A stretch of DNA of 64,000 bases from Sinosporangium siamense (GTDB lineage: Bacteria > Actinomycetota > Actinomycetes > Streptosporangiales > Streptosporangiaceae): contig NZ_BOOW01000030.1 of the NCBI RefSeq assembly GCF_016863435.1, positions 1-64,000 on the forward strand. Direction: 5' to 3'. Each line of letters opens with the position of its first letter. The stretch's first letter is position 1. Positions 18,107-27,069 of this stretch are shown piece by piece. The notes below the pieces were generated by a model, which did no database searches, was not told the origin of the DNA, and saw nothing but the letters and a program-made list of their open reading frames with translations. Made by a program: the position numbers and the translations under genes.

Positions 18107-19291
18107 TCATCGGTCGATCCAGCTCGTGTAGCGGCCCTTGAGCATGTCACGACTGATGATCATCCGCTGGGTCTCGGTGGAGCCTTCACCGATCCTGCGG
18201 ATCCGCAGTTCGCGGTACCAGCGTTCGAGCGGGAGGTCCTTCGAGACCCCGTATCCACCGTGGATCTGCATGGCGCGGTCGACCACTCGACCGGCCGCCT
18301 CTGTAGCGACGATCTTGGCGATCGCCACCTCGGTACGGAACGGCCGACCGCTGTCCGCGCGTTCGGCGGCGTCCAACGTGATGGCCGCCGCGGTCCGGAG
18401 ATCGATCTCGTTGTCGACGAGCATCCACTGGATCCCCTCGTGGTCCGCGAGCTTCGAGCCGAAGACCGAACGGATGCCGGCGTACTCGACGGCCATGCGG
18501 TGCGCCATCATCGCCACTCCCAGACAGCCGGCGGCGTAGGGGATGCGGTTCTTGGTCAGCCGCTCGTTGGCCATCGCGAATCCCTGGCCGACCTCCCCAA
18601 GGACCGCACCGGCCGGCACTCGCACATCCTCGAACACCAGCTCGGTCGGGTAGTGACCTGAGCGTAGGGTGTGGATCACGCGTCGCACGGTGAATCCGGG
18701 GGTGTCCGCGTCCACGATGAAACACGTGATTCCGTCGCGCCCGGACTCCTGGTCGCCGGTACGCGCGAAGACCAGCCCGAAGTCGGCCGAGTCCGCGCCG
18801 CTGATGAACGTCTTGTTGCCGTTGATGATCCAGTCCGAGCCGTCGCGCTTCGCGCGGGTCTGGATCGCCCGGGCCGGGTCGCTTCCTCCGGACGGTTCGG
18901 TGAGCGCGAAGAAGGACCTCTTCTCACCCCGCAGGATCGGGAACAGGTAGCGTTCCTTCTGCTCGTCGGTCGCCTCGTACAGCTGTGCCATGTCGGGCTG
19001 GCCGAAGGCGCTGTAGCACGGCGAGTACAAACCGGCGCGATGCTGCGACATCTCGATGGCCAGCAGCGTTCGCGTCACAGTGTCCGCGCCGACTCCGCCC
19101 AGTTCCTCCGGGACGTCGAGGTTGTACAGCCCCATCTGCTTCGTCTTGGCGACGAGACCGGCTAGGACCGACGGGCTCAGTTCGCTCTCGTCAGGATCGA
19201 GGTCGAATTCCAGCGGGATGATCTCGGTGCGGACGAAACGCCGGACGTTCTCGATCAGAGTTCGCTGCGTCTCGGTGATGGCGAATCCCAT
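18107..19291 (-). CDS. acyl-CoA dehydrogenase
   Basis: A 394-residue flavoenzyme with typical ACAD text: FALTEPSGGSDPARAIQTRA, INGNKTFISGADSADFGLVF, and the C-terminal QIHGGYGVSKDLPLERWYRE, RRIGEGSTETQRM. The Glu in GEGSTETQ occupies the position of the medium-chain type catalytic base. It would put an alpha-beta double bond into an acyl-CoA and pass electrons to ETF. The ATG has GGAGGAGCGACC upstream. It sits between the small GIY-YIG-like gene and the amidase in the leftward operon. Confidence 0.93.
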   Translation of the reverse strand: MGFAITETQRTLIENVRRFVRTEIIPLEFDLDPDESELSPSVLAGLVAKTKQMGLYNLDVPEELGGVGADTVTRTLLAIEMSQHRAGLYSPCYSAFGQPDMAQLYEATDEQKERYLFPILRGEKRSFFALTEPSGGSDPARAIQTRAKRDGSDWIINGNKTFISGADSADFGLVFARTGDQESGRDGITCFIVDADTPGFTVRRVIHTLRSGHYPTELVFEDVRVPAGAVLGEVGQGFAMANERLTKNRIPYAAGCLGVAMMAHRMAVEYAGIRSVFGSKLADHEGIQWMLVDNEIDLRTAAAITLDAAERADSGRPFRTEVAIAKIVATEAAGRVVDRAMQIHGGYGVSKDLPLERWYRELRIRRIGEGSTETQRMIISRDMLKGRYTSWIDR

Positions 19292-19307
19292 GGTCGCTCC
19301 TCCAGTT

Positions 19308-19634
19308 CTAGTTCGATCGAATGCGTCCGGCCGGCGCGTCGACGCCTACCAAGTTCCGGGGAACCGCACCGAATTCGTTGACGAATACCTGAACGACCTC
19401 GCGGTAACGCGAGAGGTACGCATTGGTCCTCTCGTACCGGAACAACAGCCCCGATTGCTTGCCGCGCCACTCGTCGAGTGCCCCTCGGAGGCCGAACACA
19501 CTGTTGCCGCCTGCGAAGTCGATGGCGATGACGCCGATTTCGTCGGCGATTTCGAAGACGCCGACGGAAGCGGGCACGAGTGCCACGTTCTCAGCCGTGA
19601 GCGGAGTCCAGGGCTTGGACATGGACACACTCAT
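19308..19634 (-). CDS. small GIY-YIG-like or unknown protein
   Basis: A 108-residue protein whose start ATG overlaps the stop of the AtuA-like gene (ATGA), so it is translationally coupled. Its middle, [20 protein letters not shown], followed by [18 protein letters not shown], resembles the small actinobacterial proteins that look like degenerate GIY-YIG domains, where pGVYeLade and YIG-aG-lFGLR are usual. Here the expected Y-I-G reads A-I-D-F, so nuclease activity is doubtful. It is found in a CoA-catabolic operon, which suggests a subunit or accessory role rather than DNA repair. Function unknown. Confidence 0.7.
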   Translation of the reverse strand: MSVSMSKPWTPLTAENVALVPASVGVFEIADEIGVIAIDFAGGNSVFGLRGALDEWRGKQSGLLFRYERTNAYLSRYREVVQVFVNEFGAVPRNLVGVDAPAGRIRSN

Positions 19635-21448
19635 CTCGTCCCCACCGCCTCGCGGTACTGATCGGCGGCCGCGTGCCCCTCATGCAGAAGTGCCCGCGGA
19701 ATTTCCACGAATCGTGAACGCACGTATTCACCCAGTCCTTTGGCCTGCGGATCGGGACGCGTCGTCGCGGCGACTCCGTCGCCGAGCAGACCACGCACGA
19801 CGAAGTTGACGGCCCGCAGGTTGGGCAGCTCGTATCGCTCGACGACCAGCTCGGCGGCCTCGGTGAGCAGACCGCGCAACCGGTTTTCGTCGAGGTAGTT
19901 CCGCAACCACTCGAACGCCTCGTCCGTACGTGCCCAAAGGCCGATGTTGGCGTCGCCGCCCTTGTCTCCGGATCGCGCGCCGACCACCCAGCCCAGCGGT
20001 GCGAGGATGGTGTCGTCGTCCATCGCCTGCGGCACGCGCGGCGCGTCGCCGCGTGGCGCGTCCTGGCGCACGGTGGGGGGGCGAGGCACCGGCAGTCGCC
20101 GTCCGTCCTGGAAGACGATCTCGGGGCTGAGGACGTCGACCGGCACGAGCGTCGGCCAGTAGACCCCGTAGGCGCTGGCCGACCGTTCGGCCCGCTCGAG
20201 GTACATGCCGGGGTAGCTGGAGAGGCCGAACTCCGCGACGGCGTTGAAGAAGCGGCGCCCCACCTTGTGCTCGTCGGAGTCCTTCACCGTGATCCGGAGG
20301 CGGGCCTCGGCCTGGACGTTCTCCGGCGCGTCGAAGACATCGGTGCGCAGCAGCCGGATGTCGGTCTCCGCGAACGTGTCCGGCCCGCCGAGTCCGTCGA
20401 TGACGAGAGAGCGGACGGCCTGGTCGGCTTTGGCTTCGATGTCCAGCCCGGTGAGGATGAACGTCGCGCTGTTGCGGTAGCCACCGTGATAGTTGAGGCA
20501 GACCTTGGCGGTGTCGGGCGCGGGAAGGCCGCGAACGCCGCTGACCCGCACGCGGTCGGTCCCGTCGCCGGACAGGTTGATGGTATCGAATCGAGCGACG
20601 ACGTCCGGGTTGAGATAGTCCGGCGCGCCGATCTCGTAGAGAACCTGCGCGGTGACCGTCTCGGCCGTCACCGCGCCACCCGTGCCCGCATGTTTGGTGA
20701 TCACGAACGAGCCGTCCGCCGCGATCTCGGCAATCGGGTAGCCCGGCCGTTCTCTGTTCGGCAACTCGGAGAAGAAGGAGAAGTTGCCGCCGGTGGCTTG
20801 GGGACCGCATTCGAGAATGTGCCCGGCGGCGACGGCGCCGGCCAGCCGGTCCCAGTCGTCGAGCTGCCAGTCGAACGCCCAGGCCGCCGGCCCGACCACC
20901 AGCGAGGCATCGGTCACCCGAGGACACACCACGATGTCGGCGCCGGCGCGCAGTGCCTCGGTGATGCCCCAGCCGCCCAGGTAGACATTGGCGGTCACGG
21001 GCTCGACGTCAGCCTCGGCGAGGCTCTTCCCGGAGCTGAGGTGCGCCAGGGGGTGACCCTGCTGCTGGAGCTCCGGAATGCGGTCGAGGAGGTCGTCGCC
21101 TTCGATGTGGGCGATGCTGGGATGGAGTCCGAGTCGCGTGGCCAGGCGTCCGAGTTCGATCGCGAGCCCGCCGGGATTGAGCCCCCCGGCGTTGGTGACG
21201 ATCTTGATGTTGCGGTCTAGGCAGGTGCCGAGCACCTGTTCCATCTGCGCCAGGAACGTCGTCGCGTAACCACCAGCCGGGTCGCGCCGCCGGGCCTTCC
21301 ACAGGATCAACATGGTCAGCTCGGCGAGGTAGTCGCCGGTCAGGACGTCGAGTGGGCCGCCCTCGACCATCTCACGGGCCGCAGCGAAACGGTCTCCGTA
21401 GTATCCCGAGCAGTTTCCGATCCGGAGGATGTCGCGTGTTGCCGACAT
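19631..21448 (-). CDS. AtuA-type acyclic terpene utilisation protein (DUF1446 + AtuA C-terminal domain)
   Basis: The ATG at 21448 has GAGGTGA just upstream and lies 26 bases after the stop of the MaoC gene, so I prefer it to the upstream frame opening. The 605-residue product has the DUF1446 N-terminal domain ([54 protein letters not shown]) and a C-terminal module with [16 protein letters not shown] near residue 505. In Pseudomonas, AtuA belongs to citronellol and geraniol catabolism, but its reaction is not settled. In actinobacterial clusters such proteins accompany acyl-CoA enzymes. It suggests a branched, terpenoid-like or alicyclic substrate. Confidence 0.9.
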   Translation of the reverse strand: MSATRDILRIGNCSGYYGDRFAAAREMVEGGPLDVLTGDYLAELTMLILWKARRRDPAGGYATTFLAQMEQVLGTCLDRNIKIVTNAGGLNPGGLAIELGRLATRLGLHPSIAHIEGDDLLDRIPELQQQGHPLAHLSSGKSLAEADVEPVTANVYLGGWGITEALRAGADIVVCPRVTDASLVVGPAAWAFDWQLDDWDRLAGAVAAGHILECGPQATGGNFSFFSELPNRERPGYPIAEIAADGSFVITKHAGTGGAVTAETVTAQVLYEIGAPDYLNPDVVARFDTINLSGDGTDRVRVSGVRGLPAPDTAKVCLNYHGGYRNSATFILTGLDIEAKADQAVRSLVIDGLGGPDTFAETDIRLLRTDVFDAPENVQAEARLRITVKDSDEHKVGRRFFNAVAEFGLSSYPGMYLERAERSASAYGVYWPTLVPVDVLSPEIVFQDGRRLPVPRPPTVRQDAPRGDAPRVPQAMDDDTILAPLGWVVGARSGDKGGDANIGLWARTDEAFEWLRNYLDENRLRGLLTEAAELVVERYELPNLRAVNFVVRGLLGDGVAATTRPDPQAKGLGEYVRSRFVEIPRALLHEGHAAADQYREAVGTR

Positions 21449-21474
21449 GTTCACCTCGTTCTGTTCATTCATTG

Positions 21475-21927
21475 TCACAGCGGCAATGCGATCGTGGCGG
21501 TCGCGATGGCGCACACCGTGTTGTCGGATTCCCGGGTCTCGGTGACGTTGAGGTGGACAAGCCCATGGCCTTCTTCGACTTGCTCGACACCCGTGACCTC
21601 ACCGGCACAGACGAGAACATCGCCAGGAACCGCATAACGTCGGACCGACACCTCCAGCCTGGTCAGCCGTCCGCTCGCGCCCATCCACTCCGTGCACAAC
21701 GTCACCAGGAAGGCACCGTGCAGATGAGACTGGACGAGGACGTCCGGATAACCCTCGTGCGCGGCGTAGTCGGGATCGAAGTGGATGCGATGGGTGTTCC
21801 AGGTCACCGCGCTGTACCTGAAAAGCTGCAGCCTGGTCGGAGCATGGCGCATTTCCGGCAACCGGTCACCGACGTGGACGGCGCCGAACCGGAGATCTCG
21901 GCTGGTCGCAGTGGTCGAGCTGCTCAT
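21475..21927 (-). CDS. MaoC-like hot-dog hydratase subunit
   Basis: The 150-residue single hot-dog protein carries RYSAVTWNTHRIHFDPDYA and LVQSHLHGAFLVTL, the hydratase-like pair of segments seen in MaoC proteins. It overlaps the next gene upstream by four bases (ATGA), a MaoC N-terminal-type protein, so the two probably form a heteromeric enoyl-CoA hydratase, as happens with paired MaoC genes in actinobacterial steroid catabolism. The substrate is not deducible. The SD lies inside the upstream gene. Confidence 0.85.
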   Translation of the reverse strand: MSSSTTATSRDLRFGAVHVGDRLPEMRHAPTRLQLFRYSAVTWNTHRIHFDPDYAAHEGYPDVLVQSHLHGAFLVTLCTEWMGASGRLTRLEVSVRRYAVPGDVLVCAGEVTGVEQVEEGHGLVHLNVTETRESDNTVCAIATATIALPL

Positions 21928-22427
21928 CGGAGCAAAACCTTCCGTGTCGAGGTCACCAAGGGGAGTCCGTCGTCGTCGACGAATTCATGCCGGTAGCGAA
22001 CGACGATGAATTGGCCGTTGCGCCCGTGCAGCAGCTCGGCGTCGATCATCGTGGATCGCTCCACAACGGTCGTACCGGCCGTGATGGGTGCGTGGAACTC
22101 CATGTCCTCACCGCCGCCCATCACCCGTACGCCGCTGGTGGGGATGCCCTCCAGTTGCAGCGTTTTCGGTGTGCCGTCGGTGCGGAGATCATCAGCGGCG
22201 GGGCCTTCATCCCAACAGGTGATCGCCGTCACCAGGTTGGGCGGCGCCACGATGTCCGCGTATCCGCGGCTGCGGGCGAATTCGGGATCGAAGTACAAGG
22301 GGTTCGACTCGCCGATGGCGCGGGCGTAGCGCCGGATCATCAGGGCGGTGATCGGCCCGAGCGAGTGGGTGGTTTCGGAGCCGATCTTGATCCGGATCGA
22401 CTCGAGCAGCGTCTCGTCAACGGGCAT
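21924..22427 (-). CDS. MaoC N-terminal-type dehydratase/hydratase subunit
   Basis: This 167-residue protein fits the MaoC_dehydrat_N (FAS1-like) hot-dog family: IRRYARAIGESNPLYFDPEF and SRGYADIVAPPNLVT are clear. It would pair with the next gene as a two-subunit hydratase acting on an enoyl-CoA with a bulky acyl group. It starts at an ATG preceded by AGGAGAATCC and follows the CoA-transferase gene by eight bases. Confidence 0.87.
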   Translation of the reverse strand: MPVDETLLESIRIKIGSETTHSLGPITALMIRRYARAIGESNPLYFDPEFARSRGYADIVAPPNLVTAITCWDEGPAADDLRTDGTPKTLQLEGIPTSGVRVMGGGEDMEFHAPITAGTTVVERSTMIDAELLHGRNGQFIVVRYRHEFVDDDGLPLVTSTRKVLLR

Positions 22428-22435
22428 GGATTCTC

Positions 22436-23632
22436 CTAGACAACGTTCTCGTCACGCAGTTGCCGGACTTCGGCGGCGTCCAGGCCGAGCCGCTGTCCCA
22501 GGACCTCCTCGGTGTGCTCACCGAGGACGGGCGCCGCTTCGGTCGGCACCGCTGCCGAAGCCGCGAGGCGCAGCGGACTGCCGAAGACGTACGACGGCCG
22601 GCCCCCCGCATCGCTCACCGGCCGGATCATGCCATCGACGCCGACGAGCGGCCCGGACATGACGTCGGACAGGCTGAGCACGGCCGCACAAGGCACCCCG
22701 GCTGCCTGCAACCGGTCCACCACGTCGTCACGAGTGAGCTCCGCGGTCCACATCGCGACGATCTCGTCGAGCTTGTCCATCTGCGCCACGCGAGCAGGTG
22801 GTGACGCGAACGCGGGGTCGTCGGCGAGATCCTCACGATCCATCAGGCGGCACAGCGCCTGCCAGTGTCCGTCGGCCATGCACAGGATCGCCACCCAGCC
22901 GTCCGCCGTCGGATAGACGTTGTAGGGACAGACCGCCAAACCCCCGTGCCTGTTCCCGGTTCGCTCGGGAAGCGTCCCGCCGCTGTCGAGGTAACCGGCG
23001 ATGCTGGAGGTCAGCGACGGGATGACGGCGTCCTGCATCGCGACCTCGACATGCTGGCCTCGTCCGGTCACCGTACGCTGATAGAGCGCTGCGGCGATCG
23101 CCCCCATCAAGTGCGTGCCACCGAAGAAGTCGGCGACCGCGGGCCCCGCCTTGGTCGGCGGCTGGTCGGGCTGTCCGGTCGTCGCCATCACTCCGGTCAC
23201 GGCCTGGATGGTCAGATCCATGGCTCGCTGCCCGGCTTGTGGCGTGGAGGCACCATATCCCCGTCCGGATGCGAGGATGATCCGCTCGTTGGCCTGCGTC
23301 AGAACGTCGTAACCGAGGGACAGCCGCTGCAAAGTGCCAGGAGCGAAGTTCTCCACGACCACGTCAGCCTGCGCGACCAGGCGCAGGAACAGTTCCCGCC
23401 CACGGGGATTCTTCAGATCCAGCCGCAGGCTCTTCTTTCCGCCGTTGAGCAGGCCGAACGCGGCCGTCTGCTGCTCGCCGACGACGCGCCACCGCACGGG
23501 CTCGCCGCCGAACGGCTCGATCTTGATGATCTCCGCACCGAGTTGCCCCAGCAGCATGGTGCAGTAGGGACCGTTGTACACCTGGCTGAGGTCGAGTACG
23601 ACGATGCCATCGAAAGCCCGCGGTTCCGTCAA
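22436..23632 (-). CDS. CaiB/BaiF-type CoA-transferase
   Basis: I set the start at TTG 23632: AAAGGA lies seven bases upstream and the family begins right there (LTEPRAFDGIVVLDLSQ). That gives 398 residues; the open frame upstream is unrelated. Family III motifs are plain: YNGPYCTMLLGQLGAEIIKIE, NFAPGTLQRL, GQHVEVAMQDA with the catalytic Asp. It would move CoA from one acyl-CoA to the pathway acid, activating it without ATP. No acyl-CoA ligase is present in the cluster, so this enzyme is a candidate entry step. A regulon operator sits about 95 bases upstream. Confidence 0.9.
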   Translation of the reverse strand: MTEPRAFDGIVVLDLSQVYNGPYCTMLLGQLGAEIIKIEPFGGEPVRWRVVGEQQTAAFGLLNGGKKSLRLDLKNPRGRELFLRLVAQADVVVENFAPGTLQRLSLGYDVLTQANERIILASGRGYGASTPQAGQRAMDLTIQAVTGVMATTGQPDQPPTKAGPAVADFFGGTHLMGAIAAALYQRTVTGRGQHVEVAMQDAVIPSLTSSIAGYLDSGGTLPERTGNRHGGLAVCPYNVYPTADGWVAILCMADGHWQALCRLMDREDLADDPAFASPPARVAQMDKLDEIVAMWTAELTRDDVVDRLQAAGVPCAAVLSLSDVMSGPLVGVDGMIRPVSDAGGRPSYVFGSPLRLAASAAVPTEAAPVLGEHTEEVLGQRLGLDAAEVRQLRDENVV

Positions 23633-23698
23633 GGCAGATCCTTTCTCCGGGAGGGGACGGTGCGAACGGCGCAACAGAGCGTCCCCCGGTTGAGCTGT
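23633..23698 (-). repeat. leader repeat, copy in front of the CoA-transferase
   Basis: This leader (GGCAGATCCTTTCTC on the plus strand, then a related 45-base stretch ending near GCGTCCCC-GG-TGAGCTG) matches the leader in front of the SnoaL-like gene at 24450-24512. Both contain the AAAGGATCTGCC ribosome-binding region. Confidence 0.6.
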
Positions 23699-23724
23699 AC
23701 CGGCGCCCCGGGCTGGAGGAAAAA

Positions 23725-23749
23725 ACATACTCCTGCGTAGTTCGTTATG
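23725..23749. promoter_or_regulatory. TetR operator candidate 1
   Basis: CATACTCCTGCGTAG resembles the cluster operator (core CTAC-N3-GTAG, here CTCC-TGC-GTAG, one mismatch). It lies about 95 bases before the CoA-transferase start, on a leftward promoter side. Confidence 0.55.
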
Positions 23750-23868
23750 AAAGGGTGGTCCAGGGCCGGGATCGACGAGAGGCAGACCGCGACGGGCTCG
23801 CACGATCTATGAGGAATCGTTCGCGCGGCGGCTGGGCCGCGCGGTCGGGCCAGCTGAAGATCGGCTTC

Positions 23869-24447
23869 CTACCGTCGGAGCGCGGCCAGTTCACGGAAAG
23901 CGAGGACAGCCGGATCGCGGTCGTCTCTGGAACCGCGACGGAAGGTGTCCGCTTTGGGCGCCGACGGCGCTTCACCGAGCTCGCGGCTCCAGTCGATCAC
24001 ACAAATGCGTCGCAGAATCCGCCAGACACCGTCACGCTTCTCGAGCCTGTCGACATACCGACCGCCGAACAAGCCGAGGGGCGCGACCGACCCGGAGCCG
24101 TCGAGGTCTTCCATGTAACAGAGGAAGTAGGCCTCGGAAACGGCAGCCCCGGCCCGAACCTCGATGAGGACGTTCCCGATGAGGTGCTGCCTGACGCCCT
24201 GTCCAGACGGGTGCTTTCGAAGTTTCGCCGTGAATTCCTCGACGGTCCCACTGGCATAGCCGTGGTCATCGTAGGCTCCCGGGTGATAGCAGGCCTCGAC
24301 CATGTCAACGTCGCCGCGATCAACGCCATGTGCATACTGCAGGACGACTCGGGTGATGTCCCGTTCATCCAGCAGGAGTTGCAGGAGCTCGGAAACAGGC
24401 ACTTCGTCAAAGGCGGTGTGGCCATCGAGGGCCCGCCGTTCTGTCAC
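23869..24447 (-). CDS. SnoaL-like / NTF2-fold protein
   Basis: The 192-residue product starts at GTG 24447 with AAAGGA seven bases upstream. It reads LLQLLLDERDITRVVLQYAH, GVDRGDVDMVEACYHPGAYD and DHGY, then RQHLIGNVLIEV, typical of the SnoaL_4-like NTF2 superfamily found in catabolic clusters. Members can be hydratases, isomerases or aldol-type enzymes, or small-molecule binders. The long C-terminal tail after RRICVIDWSRE is extra. It lies in the leftward operon between the nitroreductase and the CoA-transferase and shares a duplicated leader with the latter. Confidence 0.85.
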   Translation of the reverse strand: MTERRALDGHTAFDEVPVSELLQLLLDERDITRVVLQYAHGVDRGDVDMVEACYHPGAYDDHGYASGTVEEFTAKLRKHPSGQGVRQHLIGNVLIEVRAGAAVSEAYFLCYMEDLDGSGSVAPLGLFGGRYVDRLEKRDGVWRILRRICVIDWSRELGEAPSAPKADTFRRGSRDDRDPAVLAFRELAALRR

Positions 24448-24449
24448 GG

Positions 24450-24512
24450 CAGATCCTTTCTCAGGAAGGGAAAGTGCTGATCGCGAACCAGCGCGTCCCC
24501 GTGGTGCTGAAC
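24450..24512 (-). repeat. leader repeat, copy in front of the SnoaL-like gene
   Basis: The sequence GGCAGATCCTTTCTC followed by a related GC-rich stretch repeats the leader at 23633-23698. It includes the RBS of the SnoaL-like gene. Confidence 0.6.
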
Positions 24513-24558
24513 ACGTTTCCCACGCGCTGGGCGTACGGCGGTTTCGCCGGCGCCACAG

Positions 24559-25188
24559 TCAGTCCGTCCACCGGTTCCATCGGGTGATGGTCTCGACGGG
24601 GGGCCGTTTGGCGGGTTTGAACTCGTCACCGATCGTGTAGGCGACGGGAAGCAGGGCGACGGGTGTCATCGTGTCGGGCAGCCGCAGGACCTCGGTGTAT
24701 CGCCGTTCGTCGTCGCCCACGAACGGCGTTGTCAGCACCGAGCCCATACGGCGGGACCGCAGCGCGAGTTGCAGGTTCCAGATCGCCGGGAAGATCGAGC
24801 CGTAGAACGCGGCGGGATGTGTCGCGTTGGGTTCGTCGAGCCGTCCCTGGACGCACGGCACGATGAGCACCGGGACCTGCGCCAGGACCGTGGCCAGATA
24901 CCGGGCGCTGTCGTAGACGCGCCTGGTCTGTGGATCCTTGATGTGCGGATACCGCCGGTCGATGACCGCCAGGGTCTGGCGCGCGTAGATGTCTGCCACG
25001 TTCGCGCGCACCTCGGGGTCGTCCACGACCAACCAGCGCCACGCCTGCTTGTTGCCGCCTGTGGGCGCCTGCACCGCAAGACGAAGGCATTCGAGGATCA
25101 CGTCGCGCTCGACCGGCCGCTCGAGATCGAGCCGACGGCGTACGGCGCGGGTCGTGGAAAGGAGTTGATCTGTTGCCGCGATGTCCAT
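24559..25188 (-). CDS. nitroreductase-family flavoprotein
   Basis: Starting at ATG 25188 (GGGGAGA five bases upstream) the protein has 209 residues. STTRAVRRRLDLERPVERD and LAVQAPTGGNKQAWRWLVV are the nitroreductase (FMN) signature. It would be an NAD(P)H-dependent flavoenzyme reducing nitro groups, quinones or conjugated double bonds; some family members act as enone reductases or dehalogenases. In this context reduction of an unsaturated ring intermediate is possible. It follows the leftward crotonase gene after about 130 bases. Confidence 0.88.
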   Translation of the reverse strand: MDIAATDQLLSTTRAVRRRLDLERPVERDVILECLRLAVQAPTGGNKQAWRWLVVDDPEVRANVADIYARQTLAVIDRRYPHIKDPQTRRVYDSARYLATVLAQVPVLIVPCVQGRLDEPNATHPAAFYGSIFPAIWNLQLALRSRRMGSVLTTPFVGDDERRYTEVLRLPDTMTPVALLPVAYTIGDEFKPAKRPPVETITRWNRWTD

Positions 25189-25320
25189 CAGGTCTCCCCT
25201 GGGCAAATCATTGACACGGCCCGGCTCGTTCGCGCTTCGTTCGTCCCTGTCGACGTAACGCACGTAAGTGCAGAGTCTGCCCCTCGGTGCCGTACTCGGC
25301 GACGCCGGGGTGGGGTGTTG

Positions 25321-26139
25321 TCATGCGTTCACCTGGGTGTCGGTGTGCTTGCCGGTCTTCTTGTCGCCCTTGGCGAGGAACTCGGCGACGCGGGCTTTGA
25401 TGTCGTCGGTGCCGAAGGATTCGTATTCGGCGGCGAGGGCGAAGTTGAGCACGCTGTTCGCCGAGTCGAGCAGGTGCATGTTGAGAGCGCGCTTGGTGTC
25501 GCGCACCGACTGAGCCGGTAGTGCGGCGAAGCGGCGCGCGATCGTCTTCGCGGTCTGCATCACCTCATCTGTGGGTACCACCCGGTTGCACAGCCCGAGC
25601 CGCACGGCTTCGGAGGCCGGGATCCGGTCACCGAGCAGAAGGAATTCCTTGGCGGTGAGCAGGCTGGTCAGCCACGGCCAGGTGACCGCGCCACCATCGC
25701 CGGCGACCAATCCGATGCTCACATGCGGGTCGCTCATGAACGCGTCCTCGGCCATGACCACGAAGTCGGACATGGTGGCCAGGCTGCAGCCCAGCCCGAC
25801 CGCCGGGCCGTTCACCGCCGCGACCACCGGCAGCTCACACGACATCATCGCCCGAGCCAGCCGCTCGCCTTCCCGGATGTCGCGACGCCGCGCCACCAGG
25901 TCATGGTGATTGCGGATGAAGTTCGGCACATGACCACCGGCACTGAACACCCGACCGGCACCGGTGAGCACCACCGCACGCGCGTCCTCGTCGTCGACCA
26001 GCAGATCCCACACCCGCCGCATCGCGACATGCAGCGTGTCATCGAACGAGTTGAGCTCATCGGGCCGGTTCATCGTGACGATCCGCAAGGGCCCGTCCAC
26101 CTCCACCAGCAAGCCGGGCGCCAAACCCGAGTAATCCAT
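25321..26139 (-). CDS. enoyl-CoA hydratase/isomerase family protein 1
   Basis: I choose ATG 26139, which has GGAGGAGG six bases upstream, giving 272 residues. Crotonase fold motifs are GRVFSAGGHVPNF (oxyanion hole) and NGPAVGLGCSLATMSDFVVM. The usual P-E-x-x-x-G with catalytic Glu reads DPHVSIGLVAGDGG, with His in the Glu place and an Asp in GDGG, so it may be an isomerase, hydrolase or other crotonase rather than a standard hydratase. It is the first gene of the leftward operon and is divergent from the next crotonase; operator 2 lies between them. Confidence 0.9.
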   Translation of the reverse strand: MDYSGLAPGLLVEVDGPLRIVTMNRPDELNSFDDTLHVAMRRVWDLLVDDEDARAVVLTGAGRVFSAGGHVPNFIRNHHDLVARRRDIREGERLARAMMSCELPVVAAVNGPAVGLGCSLATMSDFVVMAEDAFMSDPHVSIGLVAGDGGAVTWPWLTSLLTAKEFLLLGDRIPASEAVRLGLCNRVVPTDEVMQTAKTIARRFAALPAQSVRDTKRALNMHLLDSANSVLNFALAAEYESFGTDDIKARVAEFLAKGDKKTGKHTDTQVNA

Positions 26140-26200
26140 CCGGAGCCTCCTCCACACTTGACCCCCCGCCGCACAGTGCAACGAGATCCGTCACCGAACT

Positions 26201-26228
26201 GCAACAACCTACGTGGTAGTATGCAGAC
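26201..26228. promoter_or_regulatory. TetR operator candidate 2, divergent promoter region
   Basis: The plus strand reads ACAACCTACGTGGTAGTATG, the exact reverse complement of operator 8 (20 of 20 bases). It sits between the divergent crotonase genes (starts 26139 and 26270), a natural place to control both the leftward and rightward operons. Confidence 0.8.
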
Positions 26229-26269
26229 GCACCGCCGCTTTGCCAAGCAGCGTTTTAGGAGACTCGAAA

Positions 26270-27052
26270 GTGGCAGACCTGGAATACACCGTTCAGGATG
26301 GGATCGGCACCATTCTGCTGAACCGGCCGCACCTTAAGAACGCGTTCACCCTCGACATGATCGATCAGTGGGGCGAGGCGCTGCGTTCGGCGCGAACGGA
26401 CCCGGGCGTACGGGTCGTCGTCGTCACCGGTGCCGGTGACGCCTTCTGCTCCGGCATCGATCTTGACGCCTTCAACGCGGAGGCCAGTGGCCCCCTTGCG
26501 CTCAAGTCCCTGCTCACCGATCGCATCCATCGTGTCGCCCATGCCGTCGACGATCTGGACAAGCCCTTGATCGCGGCCGTGAACGGGGTCGCCGTCGGCG
26601 CCGGGATGGACATGGCGCTGATGTGCGACATCCGACTTCTGGCCCGGTCAGCCCGGCTGTCCGAGGGCTACATCCGGCTCGGGCTCGTGCCCGGAGACGG
26701 CGGCTGTTACTACCTGCCGCGGTTGGTCGGGATGGCCAAGGCACTCGAACTTCTGTGGACCGGGGACTTCGTGGACGCCGATGAGGCCTGTCGCATTGGC
26801 ATCGCCGACCACGTTCACGCCGATGAAGACTTCGCGGAGGCGTGGCGACGTTACGCGCAAAGGCTCGCGGAACAACCGCCGATCAACGTGCAGATGATCA
26901 AGAGAGCGGCTTATCAATCCGCGCGCACCGACGTCCGGACCGCACTCGACCTGATCTCCTCGCACATGGCCGTGGTGCACAGCACACACGACTCCGCCGA
27001 GGCGATGGCCGCGTTCCGAGATCGTCGCGCCCCCGTGTTCGAGGGACGCTAG
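26270..27052 (+). CDS. enoyl-CoA hydratase/isomerase family protein 2
   Basis: The GTG at 26270 follows TAGGAGA at good spacing and matches the family start (VADLEYTVQDGIGTILLNRP), giving 260 residues. Crotonase motifs are GAGDAFCSGIDLDAF and NGVAVGAGMDMALMCDIRLL. The active-site segment reads LSEGYIRLGLVPGDGG, again with Asp in GDGG and no Glu in the first position, as in PaaG-like isomerases. It is the first gene of the rightward operon with a second crotonase and two acyl-CoA dehydrogenases. Operator 2 lies 42 bases upstream. Confidence 0.9.
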   Translation: MADLEYTVQDGIGTILLNRPHLKNAFTLDMIDQWGEALRSARTDPGVRVVVVTGAGDAFCSGIDLDAFNAEASGPLALKSLLTDRIHRVAHAVDDLDKPLIAAVNGVAVGAGMDMALMCDIRLLARSARLSEGYIRLGLVPGDGGCYYLPRLVGMAKALELLWTGDFVDADEACRIGIADHVHADEDFAEAWRRYAQRLAEQPPINVQMIKRAAYQSARTDVRTALDLISSHMAVVHSTHDSAEAMAAFRDRRAPVFEGR

Positions 27053-27069
27053 CCGGAAGCGAGTGGAAC

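Noticed and set aside
20267-21220. A 317-residue plus-strand open frame over the AtuA-type gene
   Set aside because: It is the antisense shadow of a clear DUF1446 protein and lacks an RBS or motif.
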